A stretch of 64,000 nt of DNA from Kiritimatiellia bacterium (GCA_028686345.1 JAQUCE010000001.1:1-64000); one strand, 5' to 3'; counted from the stretch's first letter, positions 17,194 through 26,377 are shown. Notes: generated from the letters alone by a model not told the origin. Numbers and translations are program-made.

Positions 17194-17308
17194 ACATACG
17201 ACAACTATTTCAAACGGTTTGCGTTTCGTGTAAAAAATACACTCCACATTCGAGAGATTTTATTCTATGATATACGGCTATATGAAATATTATTTTTCTG
17301 AGGAGTTT

Positions 17309-18151
17309 ATGAATCGACATTTTATCACCTACATTGCATTGCCGGTACTTGTATTGAGTGGATGTTTCAAGCATAAAGAGGCGCCGCATCGACCGGTCAC
17401 CGCCTATTCGGTGGAGCAGGCGATTGAACTCAGAGCCAGTGTCGAGCGCATTGAGCTGACCGGCCAAGCTGTTGGCGAATTGCCCGTTGTCTTTTCCTCC
17501 ATGCCCAAGCTCTCGATTCTGTTGATGCGCGGTGCTGAGGTGAAGTCGCTGGCTGCGCTGTCGGAGCTGCAGCAGCTCAAAACACTGGACCTTTCAGCAA
17601 CAGCAATGAGCGAGCTGCCGGTGGGGGTGGCAGCGCTGAGCGGCTTGAAACAGCTCTATCTGGCCGATAATCAGCTCACATCCCTTCCGCCAGCCATCGG
17701 TGATTTGAAAGAACTTGAGTATCTCAACCTGGATCGTAATCAGCTGACAACACTGGCAGATGAGCTGGGCGGCTGTTTAATGCTGCGGTGGCTGCGCCTT
17801 AACAGCAACCAGGTTGCCACGCTTCCCGCCTCTGTCGGAGGGTTGAAGAGCCTGCAGCGGGTTTATCTGGTAGACAACAAGTTTGAGGCGGTGCCAGAGG
17901 TTCTCAAGGATATGCCGCTGCTGGAGGACATTGACCTGAGCGGCAACCCGGTGAGCGAGTTCCCTGTGTGGTTGACTGCTTTGCCTAAGCTGCGTCAGCT
18001 CAATTTTGACAATTGCAAGATTGCCAAGCTGCCCGATAATCTCGCCGCGTTCACAGAGCTGCAAGCGCTTTCACTGGCTCGGTGTCCGCTGCCGGATGCT
18101 GAGCGGGAACGAATCCGCACTGCGCTGCCCCATGTGCATGTCGCGTTTTGA
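17309..18151 (+). CDS. Leucine-rich repeat lipoprotein
   Basis: Predicted lipoprotein of 280 aa made of leucine-rich repeats. The start at 17309 has GAGGAG 5 nt upstream and gives a lipoprotein signal (MNRHFITYIALPVLVLSGC) with lipid attachment at C19. The body, from about residue 60 to the end, is a run of about nine 23-residue bacterial-type repeats of the form L..L..L.L..N.L..LP..(I/L)G.L. Such solenoids mediate protein binding; no catalytic domain is present. The upstream in-frame extension from 17267 lacks a ribosome site and would bury the signal. It is followed by the rnfE-like gene 94 nt later, without an obvious functional link. Confidence 0.85.
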   Translation: MNRHFITYIALPVLVLSGCFKHKEAPHRPVTAYSVEQAIELRASVERIELTGQAVGELPVVFSSMPKLSILLMRGAEVKSLAALSELQQLKTLDLSATAMSELPVGVAALSGLKQLYLADNQLTSLPPAIGDLKELEYLNLDRNQLTTLADELGGCLMLRWLRLNSNQVATLPASVGGLKSLQRVYLVDNKFEAVPEVLKDMPLLEDIDLSGNPVSEFPVWLTALPKLRQLNFDNCKIAKLPDNLAAFTELQALSLARCPLPDAERERIRTALPHVHVAF

Positions 18152-18245
18152 GCCAATTCACGGTTTGCTTTTACAGCGTAAATTTGACATACTAAGAGAA
18201 ATTAATTAGCGAGCAAGCAGGTTTTAATGATACAGTGGAGACGTT

Positions 18246-18923
18246 ATGAAGTTTGTGACCGATTTAACCCGCGGTTTGTTTAGGGAGAACCCGATTTTCC
18301 GGCTTCTGCTGGGTATGTGCCCGACGTTGGCAGTGACCACCTCGCTGGAGAACGCCTTAGGCATGGGGGTGGCCTCCACCTTTGTGCTGGTCTGCTCTAA
18401 CATGGTCATCTCCATGCTGCGGGGAGTGATCCCGGCTGCAGTGCGTATTCCATGTTTTATTGTGGTGATCGCCACGTTTGTGACTGTGGTTGACCTGCTG
18501 ATGCAGGCATATGCGCCGGCACTGGCAGAGAGCTTGGGAATTTTCATTCCGTTGATTGTGGTGAACTGCATTATTCTGGGGCGGGCCGAGGCCTTTGCCT
18601 CCAGGAACGCGGTGGTTTACAGTATGGCGGATGGAGTTGGCATGGGGGTTGGTTTCACGGTGGCGTTGTCGATCATTGCCACCGTGCGTGAGTTACTGGG
18701 CGCTGGTTCTATCACACTCTGGGGCGAGGTCGCGCTGAGCGGCATTCATAACAACACGATGGTGCTCTTTGTTCTGCCGGCGGGCGGGTTTATCACGTTG
18801 GGGCTGATCATTGGCTTCATCAATCATATTCAGGCCGTGGCGGCGCGTGCCCGAGGCGGCGCCGCCCCTCTGCCGCTGGAGATGGACTGCCGTTCCTGTA
18901 ATATCTGTAAGTTTGGTGAGTAA
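18246..18923 (+). CDS. rnfE: RnfE/RsxE-like electron transport complex subunit
   Basis: Integral membrane subunit of the Rnf (Rsx) complex, which couples ferredoxin oxidation to NAD reduction and ion pumping. The 225-aa protein begins with the family block RGLFRENPIFRLLLGMCPTLAVTTSLENALGMG and continues with PAAVRIPCFIVVIATFVTVVD, LGIFIPLIVVNCIILGRAEAFA and GVGMGVGFTVALSIIATVRELLG, with about six membrane segments. NqrD is related, but the pattern favours RnfE. The C-terminal tail DCRSCNICKFGE adds a C-x2-C-x2-C cluster. In most genomes rnfE is embedded in rnfABCDGE; here no other Rnf gene adjoins it, so the rest is elsewhere or lost. Confidence 0.88.
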   Translation: MKFVTDLTRGLFRENPIFRLLLGMCPTLAVTTSLENALGMGVASTFVLVCSNMVISMLRGVIPAAVRIPCFIVVIATFVTVVDLLMQAYAPALAESLGIFIPLIVVNCIILGRAEAFASRNAVVYSMADGVGMGVGFTVALSIIATVRELLGAGSITLWGEVALSGIHNNTMVLFVLPAGGFITLGLIIGFINHIQAVAARARGGAAPLPLEMDCRSCNICKFGE

Positions 18924-18981
18924 GTGTGTTATGCTATGAGCGTCAAGTTTGATACAAGGTTTAACTTAAAAGGTGGCAACT

Positions 18982-21900
18982 ATGGGTTTTAACGGTTTTA
19001 AAGAGATCCCCGCGAAAAAGAAAAAGGTCGATCTGCTTCTCTCTTCGGGCTTGGGTTTGTTTGCTTTTGTGATTTACGCGTTGACTCTCTCGCAATGTGT
19101 CTATCCAGGGGTGTCAGCCAAATACATGGCGGTTTTCAGCGGGATTGAGCCCAACACACTGCCTGTTTATCCCCTGTGGGGCGCGGTTGTGGGGTGGCTG
19201 AGCTCGGTTCCGCTCTTCTCACTGGCAGTGCGCTTGAATCTCTTTAGTGCTCTCTGCGTGGCAATTGCGGTGGCTTTGATTTACCGCTTGGTCTCGTTTC
19301 TGATCTATGATGTGATTTATGAAGAGCACTACAGCGAGCATGCCGCTTCGGCAGCGGTCATAGGTGCGCTGGTCACCGCGCTGGCACTGCTCTTTGCGGT
19401 TCCGGTTTGGAACGCGGCCACGCACCTGATGGTTGACAGCTTTAATCTGATGCTGGCGTGTGTGATGGCTTTTCTGCTGGTGGAATATGCCATGCACCGC
19501 TGGCAACTGCTCCTGGTTGTATTTGCTTTTTTGGCAGGTGCCTCGATTGTGCAGTCAGTCTACTTTGTTCCACTGACACCGGTCTTTCTGATATTTTTGA
19601 TCTATGTTTTGCTCAAGGATGGCTCGTTGAGTCTGTTCAAAGTGACGTGGATGGGGGCAGTCGCGCTTGGTGGTCTGTCGCTCTACTATCTCTTTGCCCA
19701 TCGTTTTTACAACTCCAGTGAGGTCGCGCTGCTCGGACACCAAAACCTTATGTCAGTGCTGGTGGGTGTCTGGCGGTTCCAGGTCAATGAGCTGCGCTCT
19801 GGATTGCCCCGTGTCAGTTGGTTGTTTCTGTTGTTCACCTCTGCTGTGCCTTGGGTTGCCGCCGGTTTTGCATCGGGGCGCGCGCTGAACAATGAGCGTT
19901 CGTGGAGTCAATATCTGCTGCATATGATCCTGATGGTGCTGGTTGTGATCACCCTGACCAACTCTGCCATCTCGCCTTGGGCCATACAGCAGCCCAGAGG
20001 GCGTTTGCCGGTCTTCTGCTACGCCATGGTGGCCATGGTCGCTGGCTATCTCTTTGCCTACTGGTATCTCCTGCTCAAGTCGAAAGGTGATAACCGCAAA
20101 CACGCGGTCACAAGATCCACCAGCAAAGCGGGCACCTGGATGGGCATGATCTTCACCTGGCCCACAGCGGTGCTTGTGCTTCTGGCAGCCATTGTCAACG
20201 CCTTTGAGTGCAAGCCGAACCGCGGCCACTTCGCTGATAAATTTGCCGCTGAGACGCTTGACTTGATGGGCGAGCGTACTTGGTTTATCACCGATGGAAC
20301 GCTTGATCCGCACTTGCAGATTATGGCCAAGGATCGCGGCCAGGAGCTGCATCTGATCTGTCTGCATAAGGATCTGGACCAGCATTATCTGCGTTCCGTA
20401 GAACGGCTGATCGAACAGCAGGGGCTGTTTAAAGGCGCTGATCTGGCGAGCATGAAAAACACCTTGAAACTGGGCATTCTTCCTTTTGTGCAGGACTGGT
20501 TCGCAATGGACGCGGATGTGGCGCAGAAAGTTGCGATTTTTGGTGTGCCGGACTTCTGGTATTCAGCCGGGCTTTCACCATACCCGAATTATCTGTATTT
20601 CGGCGGCTGTAAGGATATTAAAGAGTTTCAGCAGAAATCCTTTCAAAAGGAGTACTTTGCGTTTTGGGATATGATGTTGGCGGCTCTGCCAAAAGTCAAG
20701 CAGGGTGATAATGACCCAACTGCAAGGATGGCTGCCAACCTGCGCCGCCACTTGGGCTTTATTGGAAACAACTTGGGCGTGATGCTGGAGGATCTGGGCC
20801 GCGATGAAGAGGCGTTTAAGGTTTATTCTAAGGTACACAGCGAAGTCGACCCCGAGAACGTCTCCGCCATGATCAACCGCTTTGAGATGGCGCGCAGGGG
20901 GGTTAAAATCGCTGATCCATACCGCGATGCCATTGAAAGGGAGTTGGCGGACTTTGTTGCCAACCTGAAGCACCGCTATCCGCTCTGGTCACTCTCCCGC
21001 TACTACGGCTATGTTCGCTCAGCCCAAATTTTCGCGGAGATGGGCCATGGGTGGGCGCTCTCAGGCCAGACCCACGCCGCTTTAGCTGGCATTAACCGGG
21101 CGATCAACCTGCTCCCCGCAGATGAGCGCGTTCAAAATCTTAACTCCCTGGCTTCGATCTACGCGATGACCGATAGGGCCGAGGCTTCGGCAGAGGTTTA
21201 TCGCGAGATTATCAGCAAGGACCCCGACAACCGACGCGCACTGATCGGCATGGGCCAGCTGGCGGTCAAGGACGGAGCTTTTAAGAGCGCCAGCGAATGG
21301 TTTGAAAAAGCGGCCAAAACCACTGACAGCCGCGAATCCGGCGGCCTGGAATGGGCTTTTGTGCACCTTATGAACAATGATTTTGCCAAGGCCCGCCTGG
21401 TCTTGCAGCAAACCACGGATTTGCAGCCCAAGAACCTCAATGCCTGGGCCCTGCTGGCCCATTTGCAGTTGCAGAATGATGAGGTCACTGAGGTTGAAAC
21501 GCTGATCATCCCGAAAATGGAGAAAATCGCGGGCACCATTGATAACTATTTTGTGCAGATCACACGCGCCATGACTGCCATGAAGAAAGGGGATAAATTC
21601 CTACGCGCCGCCCGCGAAGGTTTTATCCGGGCTGCCAGGTTGAACCAGTCAGCGGTCTATCTCAATGATGTCATCCTTGACCTGGATATCCGCATGAACG
21701 ACCGTGAATCAGCGCTGCTGCACGCGCGCCAGGTGCTGCGCGTGAATCGTAAGCACTCGCTGGGCAACTATGTGATGGGCTCCTTGCGTCTGCGCGAGGG
21801 CGCCTATGGCGAGGCCGAGGATTTCTTGCGGCGCAGCGTTGACGCTAAACCAATTTACCCGGCCTTGAATGATCTGGCCGAGACTCTGCGCCGGATAAGG

Positions 21901-22230
21901 AAATTCGATGATGCCGAGAGGTTCGCGCGCGACGCGGCTCAGATGCTGCCTGACGAATATATTGCGTGGGAGACATTGGCTTCAGTGCTGGTGGATGCCA
22001 ATGTGAAATTAGACGAGGCTGAATCAGCTGTGCGTAAAGCGGTTTCGCTGAACAGCGATGATCTGCGGGTGCAGATCACTCTGGCCCGGGTTCTGGTGGC
22101 CAAGGGCGACCTGGAGCTGGCGCGCGAGGTGATCCACAAGGTCAAAAGCCGTCAGCAGGAGCTGGTGCCCTTTGAACGGGATGAGCTTGAGAAAATTGCG
22201 CAGTCCGCCACCAAAAAAACAGGCACCTGA
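18982..22230 (+). CDS. DUF2723-like membrane protein with TPR repeats
   Basis: Large (1082 aa) membrane-anchored protein. The N-terminal half (to about residue 420) carries around ten hydrophobic segments and an early motif LSQCVYPGVSAKYMAV...LPVYPLWGAVVGWLSSVP..SLAVRLNLFSALC, reminiscent of DUF2723/GT-C-like proteins where VYPGDSGEL..A...PPGYPL is usual. The acidic pair expected in that loop is not evident, so glycosyltransferase activity is doubtful. The C-terminal half is a TPR solenoid, with units such as LGRDEEAFKVYSKVHSEVDPEN and GEAEDFLRRSVDAKPIYPALNDLAETLRRI. The ATG at 18982 is preferred over a GTG at 18973 because AGGTGG sits 5 nt before it. A role in envelope assembly or protein modification is inference. 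Confidence 0.75.
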   Translation: MGFNGFKEIPAKKKKVDLLLSSGLGLFAFVIYALTLSQCVYPGVSAKYMAVFSGIEPNTLPVYPLWGAVVGWLSSVPLFSLAVRLNLFSALCVAIAVALIYRLVSFLIYDVIYEEHYSEHAASAAVIGALVTALALLFAVPVWNAATHLMVDSFNLMLACVMAFLLVEYAMHRWQLLLVVFAFLAGASIVQSVYFVPLTPVFLIFLIYVLLKDGSLSLFKVTWMGAVALGGLSLYYLFAHRFYNSSEVALLGHQNLMSVLVGVWRFQVNELRSGLPRVSWLFLLFTSAVPWVAAGFASGRALNNERSWSQYLLHMILMVLVVITLTNSAISPWAIQQPRGRLPVFCYAMVAMVAGYLFAYWYLLLKSKGDNRKHAVTRSTSKAGTWMGMIFTWPTAVLVLLAAIVNAFECKPNRGHFADKFAAETLDLMGERTWFITDGTLDPHLQIMAKDRGQELHLICLHKDLDQHYLRSVERLIEQQGLFKGADLASMKNTLKLGILPFVQDWFAMDADVAQKVAIFGVPDFWYSAGLSPYPNYLYFGGCKDIKEFQQKSFQKEYFAFWDMMLAALPKVKQGDNDPTARMAANLRRHLGFIGNNLGVMLEDLGRDEEAFKVYSKVHSEVDPENVSAMINRFEMARRGVKIADPYRDAIERELADFVANLKHRYPLWSLSRYYGYVRSAQIFAEMGHGWALSGQTHAALAGINRAINLLPADERVQNLNSLASIYAMTDRAEASAEVYREIISKDPDNRRALIGMGQLAVKDGAFKSASEWFEKAAKTTDSRESGGLEWAFVHLMNNDFAKARLVLQQTTDLQPKNLNAWALLAHLQLQNDEVTEVETLIIPKMEKIAGTIDNYFVQITRAMTAMKKGDKFLRAAREGFIRAARLNQSAVYLNDVILDLDIRMNDRESALLHARQVLRVNRKHSLGNYVMGSLRLREGAYGEAEDFLRRSVDAKPIYPALNDLAETLRRIRKFDDAERFARDAAQMLPDEYIAWETLASVLVDANVKLDEAESAVRKAVSLNSDDLRVQITLARVLVAKGDLELAREVIHKVKSRQQELVPFERDELEKIAQSATKKTGT

Positions 22231-22300
22231 TATCGGGTGGAAGCGCATAATGCGCCTCAAAAAACGCTGAGGTAACCTGAAAGCCAACTGCATCGGAGTC

Positions 22301-22359
22301 GGGCCAGTAAGCAAAGCCACCCGGTCACCAGGTCACCCGGTCACCAGGTCACCCGGTCA
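22301..22359. repeat. Dispersed GGTCACC minisatellite, copy 1
   Basis: A GGGCCAGTAAGCAAAGCCACC lead runs into five 9-bp units of the form GGTCACC(C/A)(G/A). The same lead plus units occurs at 24440-24490 and 42252-42340, and a minus-oriented remnant is near 15850-15880. A second short tandem (CACGCCACCCGCCACTG, two units) follows at about 22381-22420. Confidence 0.65.
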
Positions 22360-22469
22360 AAAAAAACAGCTTAGAGTTGGCACACGCCACCCGCCACTGG
22401 ACACACGCCACCCGCCACTGATTTAAGTTATAAGCAAGAAGTTAAACAATAAAGAAATGGAGTAACAAA

Positions 22470-22793
22470 ATGGCAAACAGTATTTTAGAGTTAACCGAGA
22501 GTAATTTCAAGGAGACCATTGCGAGCGGCATTGTTCTGGTGGATTTCTGGGCCCCATGGTGCGGTCCCTGCAAGATGCAGACACCGATTCTGGAGAATCA
22601 GGTTGTAGCGCAAGTGGCTGACAAAGCCAGGATCGCCAAGGTCAATGTCGACGATAACAAGAACTTGGCCGCCGAATATTCAATCAAGAGTATTCCCACC
22701 ATCCTGCTTTTCAAGGATGGCGCGATCGTGAAGCAGTTCACTGGACTGCAGCGCGCGGATGCTTTGATCAAGGCGATTGAAGAGGCAATTTGA
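22470..22793 (+). CDS. trxA: Thioredoxin
   Basis: Small redox protein (107 aa) that reduces protein disulfides, recycled by thioredoxin reductase. It shows the canonical fold elements: VLVDFWAPWCGPCKMQTPIL with the active site WCGPC at residues 30-34, VDDNKNLAAEYSIKSIPTILLFKDG including the cis-proline loop SIPT, and the C-terminal helix. No signal peptide is present, so it is cytoplasmic. A purine-rich AATGGAG precedes the ATG. It stands alone between repeat-rich DNA and the rpsT promoter. Confidence 0.96.
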   Translation: MANSILELTESNFKETIASGIVLVDFWAPWCGPCKMQTPILENQVVAQVADKARIAKVNVDDNKNLAAEYSIKSIPTILLFKDGAIVKQFTGLQRADALIKAIEEAI

Positions 22794-22842
22794 GCTGTCA
22801 GCCGCGCGGATTAAAATAATCATTGATTATTCTCTCTGGCGG

Positions 22843-22872
22843 TTGACCAACTGGGGTTGAAAGGTGTATAAT
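22843..22872 (+). promoter_or_regulatory. Probable sigma-70 promoter of rpsT
   Basis: TTGACC (22843-22848) and a perfect TATAAT (22867-22872) are separated by 18 nt. The -10 box ends 47 nt before the rpsT ATG, leaving a short leader with GAGGAG ahead of the start. Confidence 0.7.
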
Positions 22873-22919
22873 GCCCCTTTTATGTATTCCCGAAAACTGG
22901 AATTGAGGAGCTATAATTA

Positions 22920-23183
22920 ATGGCGAATATCAAGAGTGCAATCAAGCGTAATAAGCAGGCCGAGGTGCGTAACACACTTAACCGCGCAGTCAAAAGCAGT
23001 GTTTTGACAGCCAACAAGAAGGTTTTGGCCGCAATTGAAGGTGGCAGCAAAGAAGAGGCTGAAAAACAGTTTTCAGCTCTAACTTCGCAGCTGGATAAAG
23101 CGTGCAAAAAGGGTGTGATGGCTAAGAACACCGTCAGCCGCAGAAAATCTCGCGTTTCAGCCAATATTTCTAAAATGGCCTGA
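22920..23183 (+). CDS. rpsT: 30S ribosomal protein S20
   Basis: Primary 16S rRNA-binding protein of the small subunit. At 87 aa it is highly basic, with the family opening MANIKSAIKRNKQAEVRNTLNRAVKSSVLT and the C-terminal KKGVMAKNTVSRRKSRVSANISKM segment. GAGGAG lies about 10 nt upstream of the ATG, and a near-consensus promoter lies just before it, consistent with monocistronic, growth-linked expression. Start and length match the family. Confidence 0.97.
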   Translation: MANIKSAIKRNKQAEVRNTLNRAVKSSVLTANKKVLAAIEGGSKEEAEKQFSALTSQLDKACKKGVMAKNTVSRRKSRVSANISKMA

Positions 23184-23310
23184 GTGCTGCATGAAGCCTG
23201 CCGCGTAGTCTGTTTGACTGCGCGCATCTCAGCAGATCTCAGCCTTTGGCAGCGCGACTAACGATCGGTCATCATACAACATGTGTGATGGCCCTTTTTA
23301 GGTTGGAGTA

Positions 23311-23961
23311 ATGGCAGGAGTTTTATCTATCATCGACCTTGGCATTGGCCAGGGATATCAGGATGTTTTTGAGATGCAGCAGAGGCTGCATGCCCGACGG
23401 GTGGCGGGCGAGATCCCTGACACCTTGCTGTTGCTGGAGCATCGCCCTGTTTACACACTCGGAACCTCCGCCTCGGAAGAACATGTTCTTTGGAACGCCG
23501 AGGCACTCGCCGAACAGGGCATTGAGCTGGTCACAACCTCGCGCGGCGGAGATGTGACCTATCATGGGCCAGGTCAGCTGGTGGGTTATCCAATCGTGCA
23601 TCTTGGGGAGCAGGGCCTTAAAGTTCTCGAATATCTGACAGCCTTGGAGGAGGTGCTGATCCGAGTCGCCGCACTCTATGGGGTGAACGCCGGGCGTGAT
23701 GGACGCAACCGCGGGGTGTGGGTCGGCAACAGTAAGCTCGCGGCTTTGGGTATCCGAGTCTCGCGCCAAGTCACAATGCATGGGTTTGCGTTGAATGTTA
23801 ATACCCGTTTGAGTGACTACGGCGGCATTGTGGCCTGTGGTTTGCAGGGGGTGGGAGCGACATCTCTGCAGCATTTGTCGGATACGGTGCTTGATATGGC
23901 AGAGGTGAAAGCCGGCATTGCGGCGATATTCGCCGAAGTGCTCAACTATGAGGTGCAGTGA
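23311..23961 (+). CDS. lipB: Octanoyltransferase LipB
   Basis: Transfers octanoyl groups from acyl carrier protein to lipoyl domains, the first step of lipoate synthesis. The 216-aa protein has the family signature TSRGGDVTYHGPGQ at residues 76-89, the GNSKLAALGIRVSRQVTMHGFALNV block with catalytic Lys142, and catalytic Cys176 in VACGLQGVGATSL. TTGGAG precedes the ATG. The stop overlaps the start of the following small membrane protein. lipA is not in the window. Confidence 0.95.
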   Translation: MAGVLSIIDLGIGQGYQDVFEMQQRLHARRVAGEIPDTLLLLEHRPVYTLGTSASEEHVLWNAEALAEQGIELVTTSRGGDVTYHGPGQLVGYPIVHLGEQGLKVLEYLTALEEVLIRVAALYGVNAGRDGRNRGVWVGNSKLAALGIRVSRQVTMHGFALNVNTRLSDYGGIVACGLQGVGATSLQHLSDTVLDMAEVKAGIAAIFAEVLNYEVQ

Positions 23962-24428
23962 TGGACGTTTCACAAACTCTTAAACAGATGATGCGGACCT
24001 TTTTGGATCTGGCGCTGATTGTCTTTGTCACTCCGCCTGCTTTTGTTTTCACCTATTTCTTTCCTCTTTTCTTCTCAGGTAACAATTTTTCAGTGCTGGC
24101 CCGCGACATGGTCAAGCTCTCTTTTTACGTTTCATGGGTCTCCGCCCCGCTGCTGGTGGCAGCGGTCTTAGCACTCAAGTTGATGATTCGTCGTAAGCTC
24201 AGATGGTTCTCAGTCCTGCTGGCATCCTACGCTGCCGGCTTTCTCTGGCTGATCTTATGGAACTGGGTGATCGAGGATCTCTTCACCTTCTGGCGCTCCT
24301 TGATCCCGCTCTCGGTCTGCTGTCTCTTTTCAATGGTGTATGTAATGGCCAAGGCGCTTTACCAAGATGATAAAATGAATTTTTCGGAGTACCCTGACGC
24401 GGATTTATTGAACCCGAAGGAGCGCTGA
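23958..24428 (+). CDS. Small membrane protein of unknown function
   Basis: A 156-aa protein with about four hydrophobic segments: LALIVFVTPPAFVFTYFFPLFF, LSFYVSWVSAPLLVAAVLAL, WFSVLLASYAAGFLWLILW and LIPLSVCCLFSMVYVMA. No family is recognised. The start codon overlaps the lipB stop, so the two are translationally coupled; the ATG at 23961 is an alternative one codon later. The C-terminus is hydrophilic (YQDDKMNFSEYPDADLLNPKER). Nothing indicates a part in lipoate metabolism beyond its position. Confidence 0.7.
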   Translation: MMDVSQTLKQMMRTFLDLALIVFVTPPAFVFTYFFPLFFSGNNFSVLARDMVKLSFYVSWVSAPLLVAAVLALKLMIRRKLRWFSVLLASYAAGFLWLILWNWVIEDLFTFWRSLIPLSVCCLFSMVYVMAKALYQDDKMNFSEYPDADLLNPKER

Positions 24429-24439
24429 ATCGGAGGCTG

Positions 24440-24490
24440 AGGTCAGTCAGCAATGCCACCAGGTCACCAAGCCACCAGGTCACCAGGTCA
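24440..24490. repeat. Dispersed GGTCACC minisatellite, copy 2
   Basis: An AGGTCAGTCAGCAATGCCACC lead followed by CAGGTCACC-type units. It is the same element as at 22301-22359 and 42252-42340, placed just after a stop codon. Confidence 0.65.
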
Positions 24491-24696
24491 AAAACGCGCC
24501 GGCAAAGCGATAGTGTCATACAATGCAAGCTGCAAGGCACGCCCCACCCGAGTTAAATGCTGCGCGCCTTGCGGCAGGCTTGCGAACAGGATAATTTTTA
24601 TGATATTGTTCCACTGATCGCGAATAAAGGGCGAGCAGTCCTAATTACAACACGTTTTTAAAGACCGATTTTTTAGCAACAAAGGAGATAACGATT

Positions 24697-25527
24697 ATGG
24701 CATGGTTTGAAAATCCGGCTCAAGAGCCGCTGCGGGTTCCGACCGCGGCACTATGGGCGGTTTGCCCCAAGTGCAACACTTATGTGGCCAAAGCAGAGTG
24801 GGCGGATGCCTGCAAGGTCTGCCCCAAGTGTGACCACCACGCGCGTCTTAACTGTCGGGAGCGTGTTCAACTGCTGACCGACATCGGTACCTTTGAAGAG
24901 ATTAACGCGGCTGTGAGTGTTAATGACCCGCTGAAGTTCAAAGACGCGAGCGGCAGCTATGCGGCTAAGTCACAGGCCGCGATTCAGAAAACCGGCATGG
25001 GCGAGGCGGTTCTGACCGGCACCTGCGCCATTGAGGGTTCGGACGTGGTGCTGTGTGTGATGGACTTCGCCTTTATGGGCGGCAGCCTTGGCAGCGGCAC
25101 TGGTGAGCGGATTCTGCTTGCAGCTGAAAAGGCCGTGACGCTTCATCGCCCTTTGATTATCGTCTCCGCCTCGGGCGGCGCCCGCATGCACGAAGGGATT
25201 GTCTCGTTGATGCAGATGGCCAAAACCTGCGCGGCGATCGCCAAGGTCAAAGAGGCTGGATTGCCCTATTTCTCGGTTTTGACCGACCCGACCACCGGTG
25301 GTGTCTCAGCCAGTTACGCAATGGTCGGCGACCTGAACATCGCGGAGCCCAAGGCTTTGATCGGTTTTGCCGGACGGCGGGTGATTGAGCAGACCATCAA
25401 GCAGAAGCTGCCCGATGATTTCCAGACCGCGGAGTACACGATGGCGCACGGCTTTATTGACCACATTGTTCCGCGCAAGGAGATGAAGGCCTTTCTGGCA
25501 AAGATTCTGCGCTACGCTGGATTTTAA
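24697..25527 (+). CDS. accD: Acetyl-CoA carboxylase carboxyltransferase subunit beta
   Basis: Beta subunit of the carboxyltransferase half of acetyl-CoA carboxylase, which makes malonyl-CoA for fatty-acid synthesis. The 276-aa protein has the N-terminal zinc ribbon (Cys23, Cys26, Cys42, Cys45 in CPKC...CPKC) and crotonase-fold motifs: VLCVMDFAFMGGSLGSGTGERI, PLIIVSASGGARMHEGIVSLMQMAKT, VLTDPTTGGVSASYAMVGD and LIGFAGRRVIEQTIKQKLPDDFQTAEY. AAAGGAG lies upstream of the ATG. accA follows 37 nt later, so the two halves are co-expressed. Confidence 0.97.
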   Translation: MAWFENPAQEPLRVPTAALWAVCPKCNTYVAKAEWADACKVCPKCDHHARLNCRERVQLLTDIGTFEEINAAVSVNDPLKFKDASGSYAAKSQAAIQKTGMGEAVLTGTCAIEGSDVVLCVMDFAFMGGSLGSGTGERILLAAEKAVTLHRPLIIVSASGGARMHEGIVSLMQMAKTCAAIAKVKEAGLPYFSVLTDPTTGGVSASYAMVGDLNIAEPKALIGFAGRRVIEQTIKQKLPDDFQTAEYTMAHGFIDHIVPRKEMKAFLAKILRYAGF

Positions 25528-25564
25528 TTTCTACGAATTTCAACAACTTTAACTGGGAATTTTT

Positions 25565-26377
25565 ATGGCTAAGAAAACACAGAAAAAACTGACCGCCTGG
25601 GAGATTGTGCAGCTTGCGCGCCACGCGGAACGCCCCAATATCACCGCCTACATTGAGGCCATGTGCGATGATTTTATCGAGCTGCATGGCGACCGTCTGT
25701 TCGGCGATGACCGCAGCTTGATCGGCGGCTTCGCAACCATCGGCAACGAGCGCGTGGTGCTGATCGGCCACCGCAAAGGAAGCAGTGTTGAAGAAAACAT
25801 TGAAGCCAATTTCGGTATGGCCAGCCCCGAGGGCTACCGCAAAGCCATGCGCCTGATGAAACTGGCGGAGAAATACAGTTTGCCGGTGGTGTCGCTGGTC
25901 GATACCCCCGGCGCCTATCCCGGCTCCGAGGCCGAGGCCAACGGCCAGGCCGAGGCCATTGCGCACAACCTCGAGTTCATGGCCCGCCTCAAAACTCCGG
26001 TTGTCGTGGTTGTCTGCGGCGAGGGTGGCAGCGGCGGCGCGCTGGGCATTGCGGTCGGCGACCGGATTCTGATGCTTGAGAACGCTGTTTATTCGGTGAT
26101 CTCACCTGAGGGCTGCGCCTCGATTCTGTGGCGCGACGGCTCGCAAGCGCCATTGGCCGCTGAGACGCTGAAGATCACCGCCGAGCATCTGCTGGAACTC
26201 GGTGTGATTGACTCCATTATCAGCGAGCCTGCCGGCGGAGCGCACAAAAAACCGGCGGCGGCAATTGCCTCTGTCAAAAAGGCGATCCTGAAAGAGCTGG
26301 CTGAGCTTGGCAAGTTGACATTGGATGATCTGATCGAACAGCGCTATCAGAAGTTCGCGGCCATGGGGCGCTTTTAA
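25565..26377 (+). CDS. accA: Acetyl-CoA carboxylase carboxyltransferase subunit alpha
   Basis: Alpha subunit that pairs with AccD to transfer the carboxyl group from biotin to acetyl-CoA. The 270-aa protein has the usual elements: AWEIVQLARHAERPNITAYIE, FIELHGDRLFGDDRSLIGGFA, SLVDTPGAYPGSEAEANGQAEAIAHNLEFMARLKTPVVVVV, CGEGGSGGALGIAVGDRILMLENAVYSVISPEGCASILWRD. It is shorter than the E. coli protein because it starts close to the core and lacks the long N-terminal helix. It forms an operon with accD. Confidence 0.97.
   Translation: MAKKTQKKLTAWEIVQLARHAERPNITAYIEAMCDDFIELHGDRLFGDDRSLIGGFATIGNERVVLIGHRKGSSVEENIEANFGMASPEGYRKAMRLMKLAEKYSLPVVSLVDTPGAYPGSEAEANGQAEAIAHNLEFMARLKTPVVVVVCGEGGSGGALGIAVGDRILMLENAVYSVISPEGCASILWRDGSQAPLAAETLKITAEHLLELGVIDSIISEPAGGAHKKPAAAIASVKKAILKELAELGKLTLDDLIEQRYQKFAAMGRF

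Larger units (their letters stand above)
16498..17308. repeat. Intergenic region with paired hairpins
   Basis: About 800 bp with no supported gene. It contains a head-to-head REP-like pair (16780-16838), a long hairpin of TTTTGCG units (16893-16980), a CATCGTC-repeat copy (about 17131-17165) and a GTAG-footed hairpin (17173-17193). A short frame opposite the TTTTGCG hairpin is a by-product of the repeat. Confidence 0.6.

Noticed and set aside
19753..20385. Frame of 210 codons opposite the DUF2723-like gene
   Set aside because: Antisense to a coding region with clear protein features; composition is typical of reverse-strand artefacts.
22301..22420. Possible CRISPR array
   Set aside because: Units are 9 bp and directly adjoining, with no unique spacers of 25-45 bp and no cas genes; this is a minisatellite.
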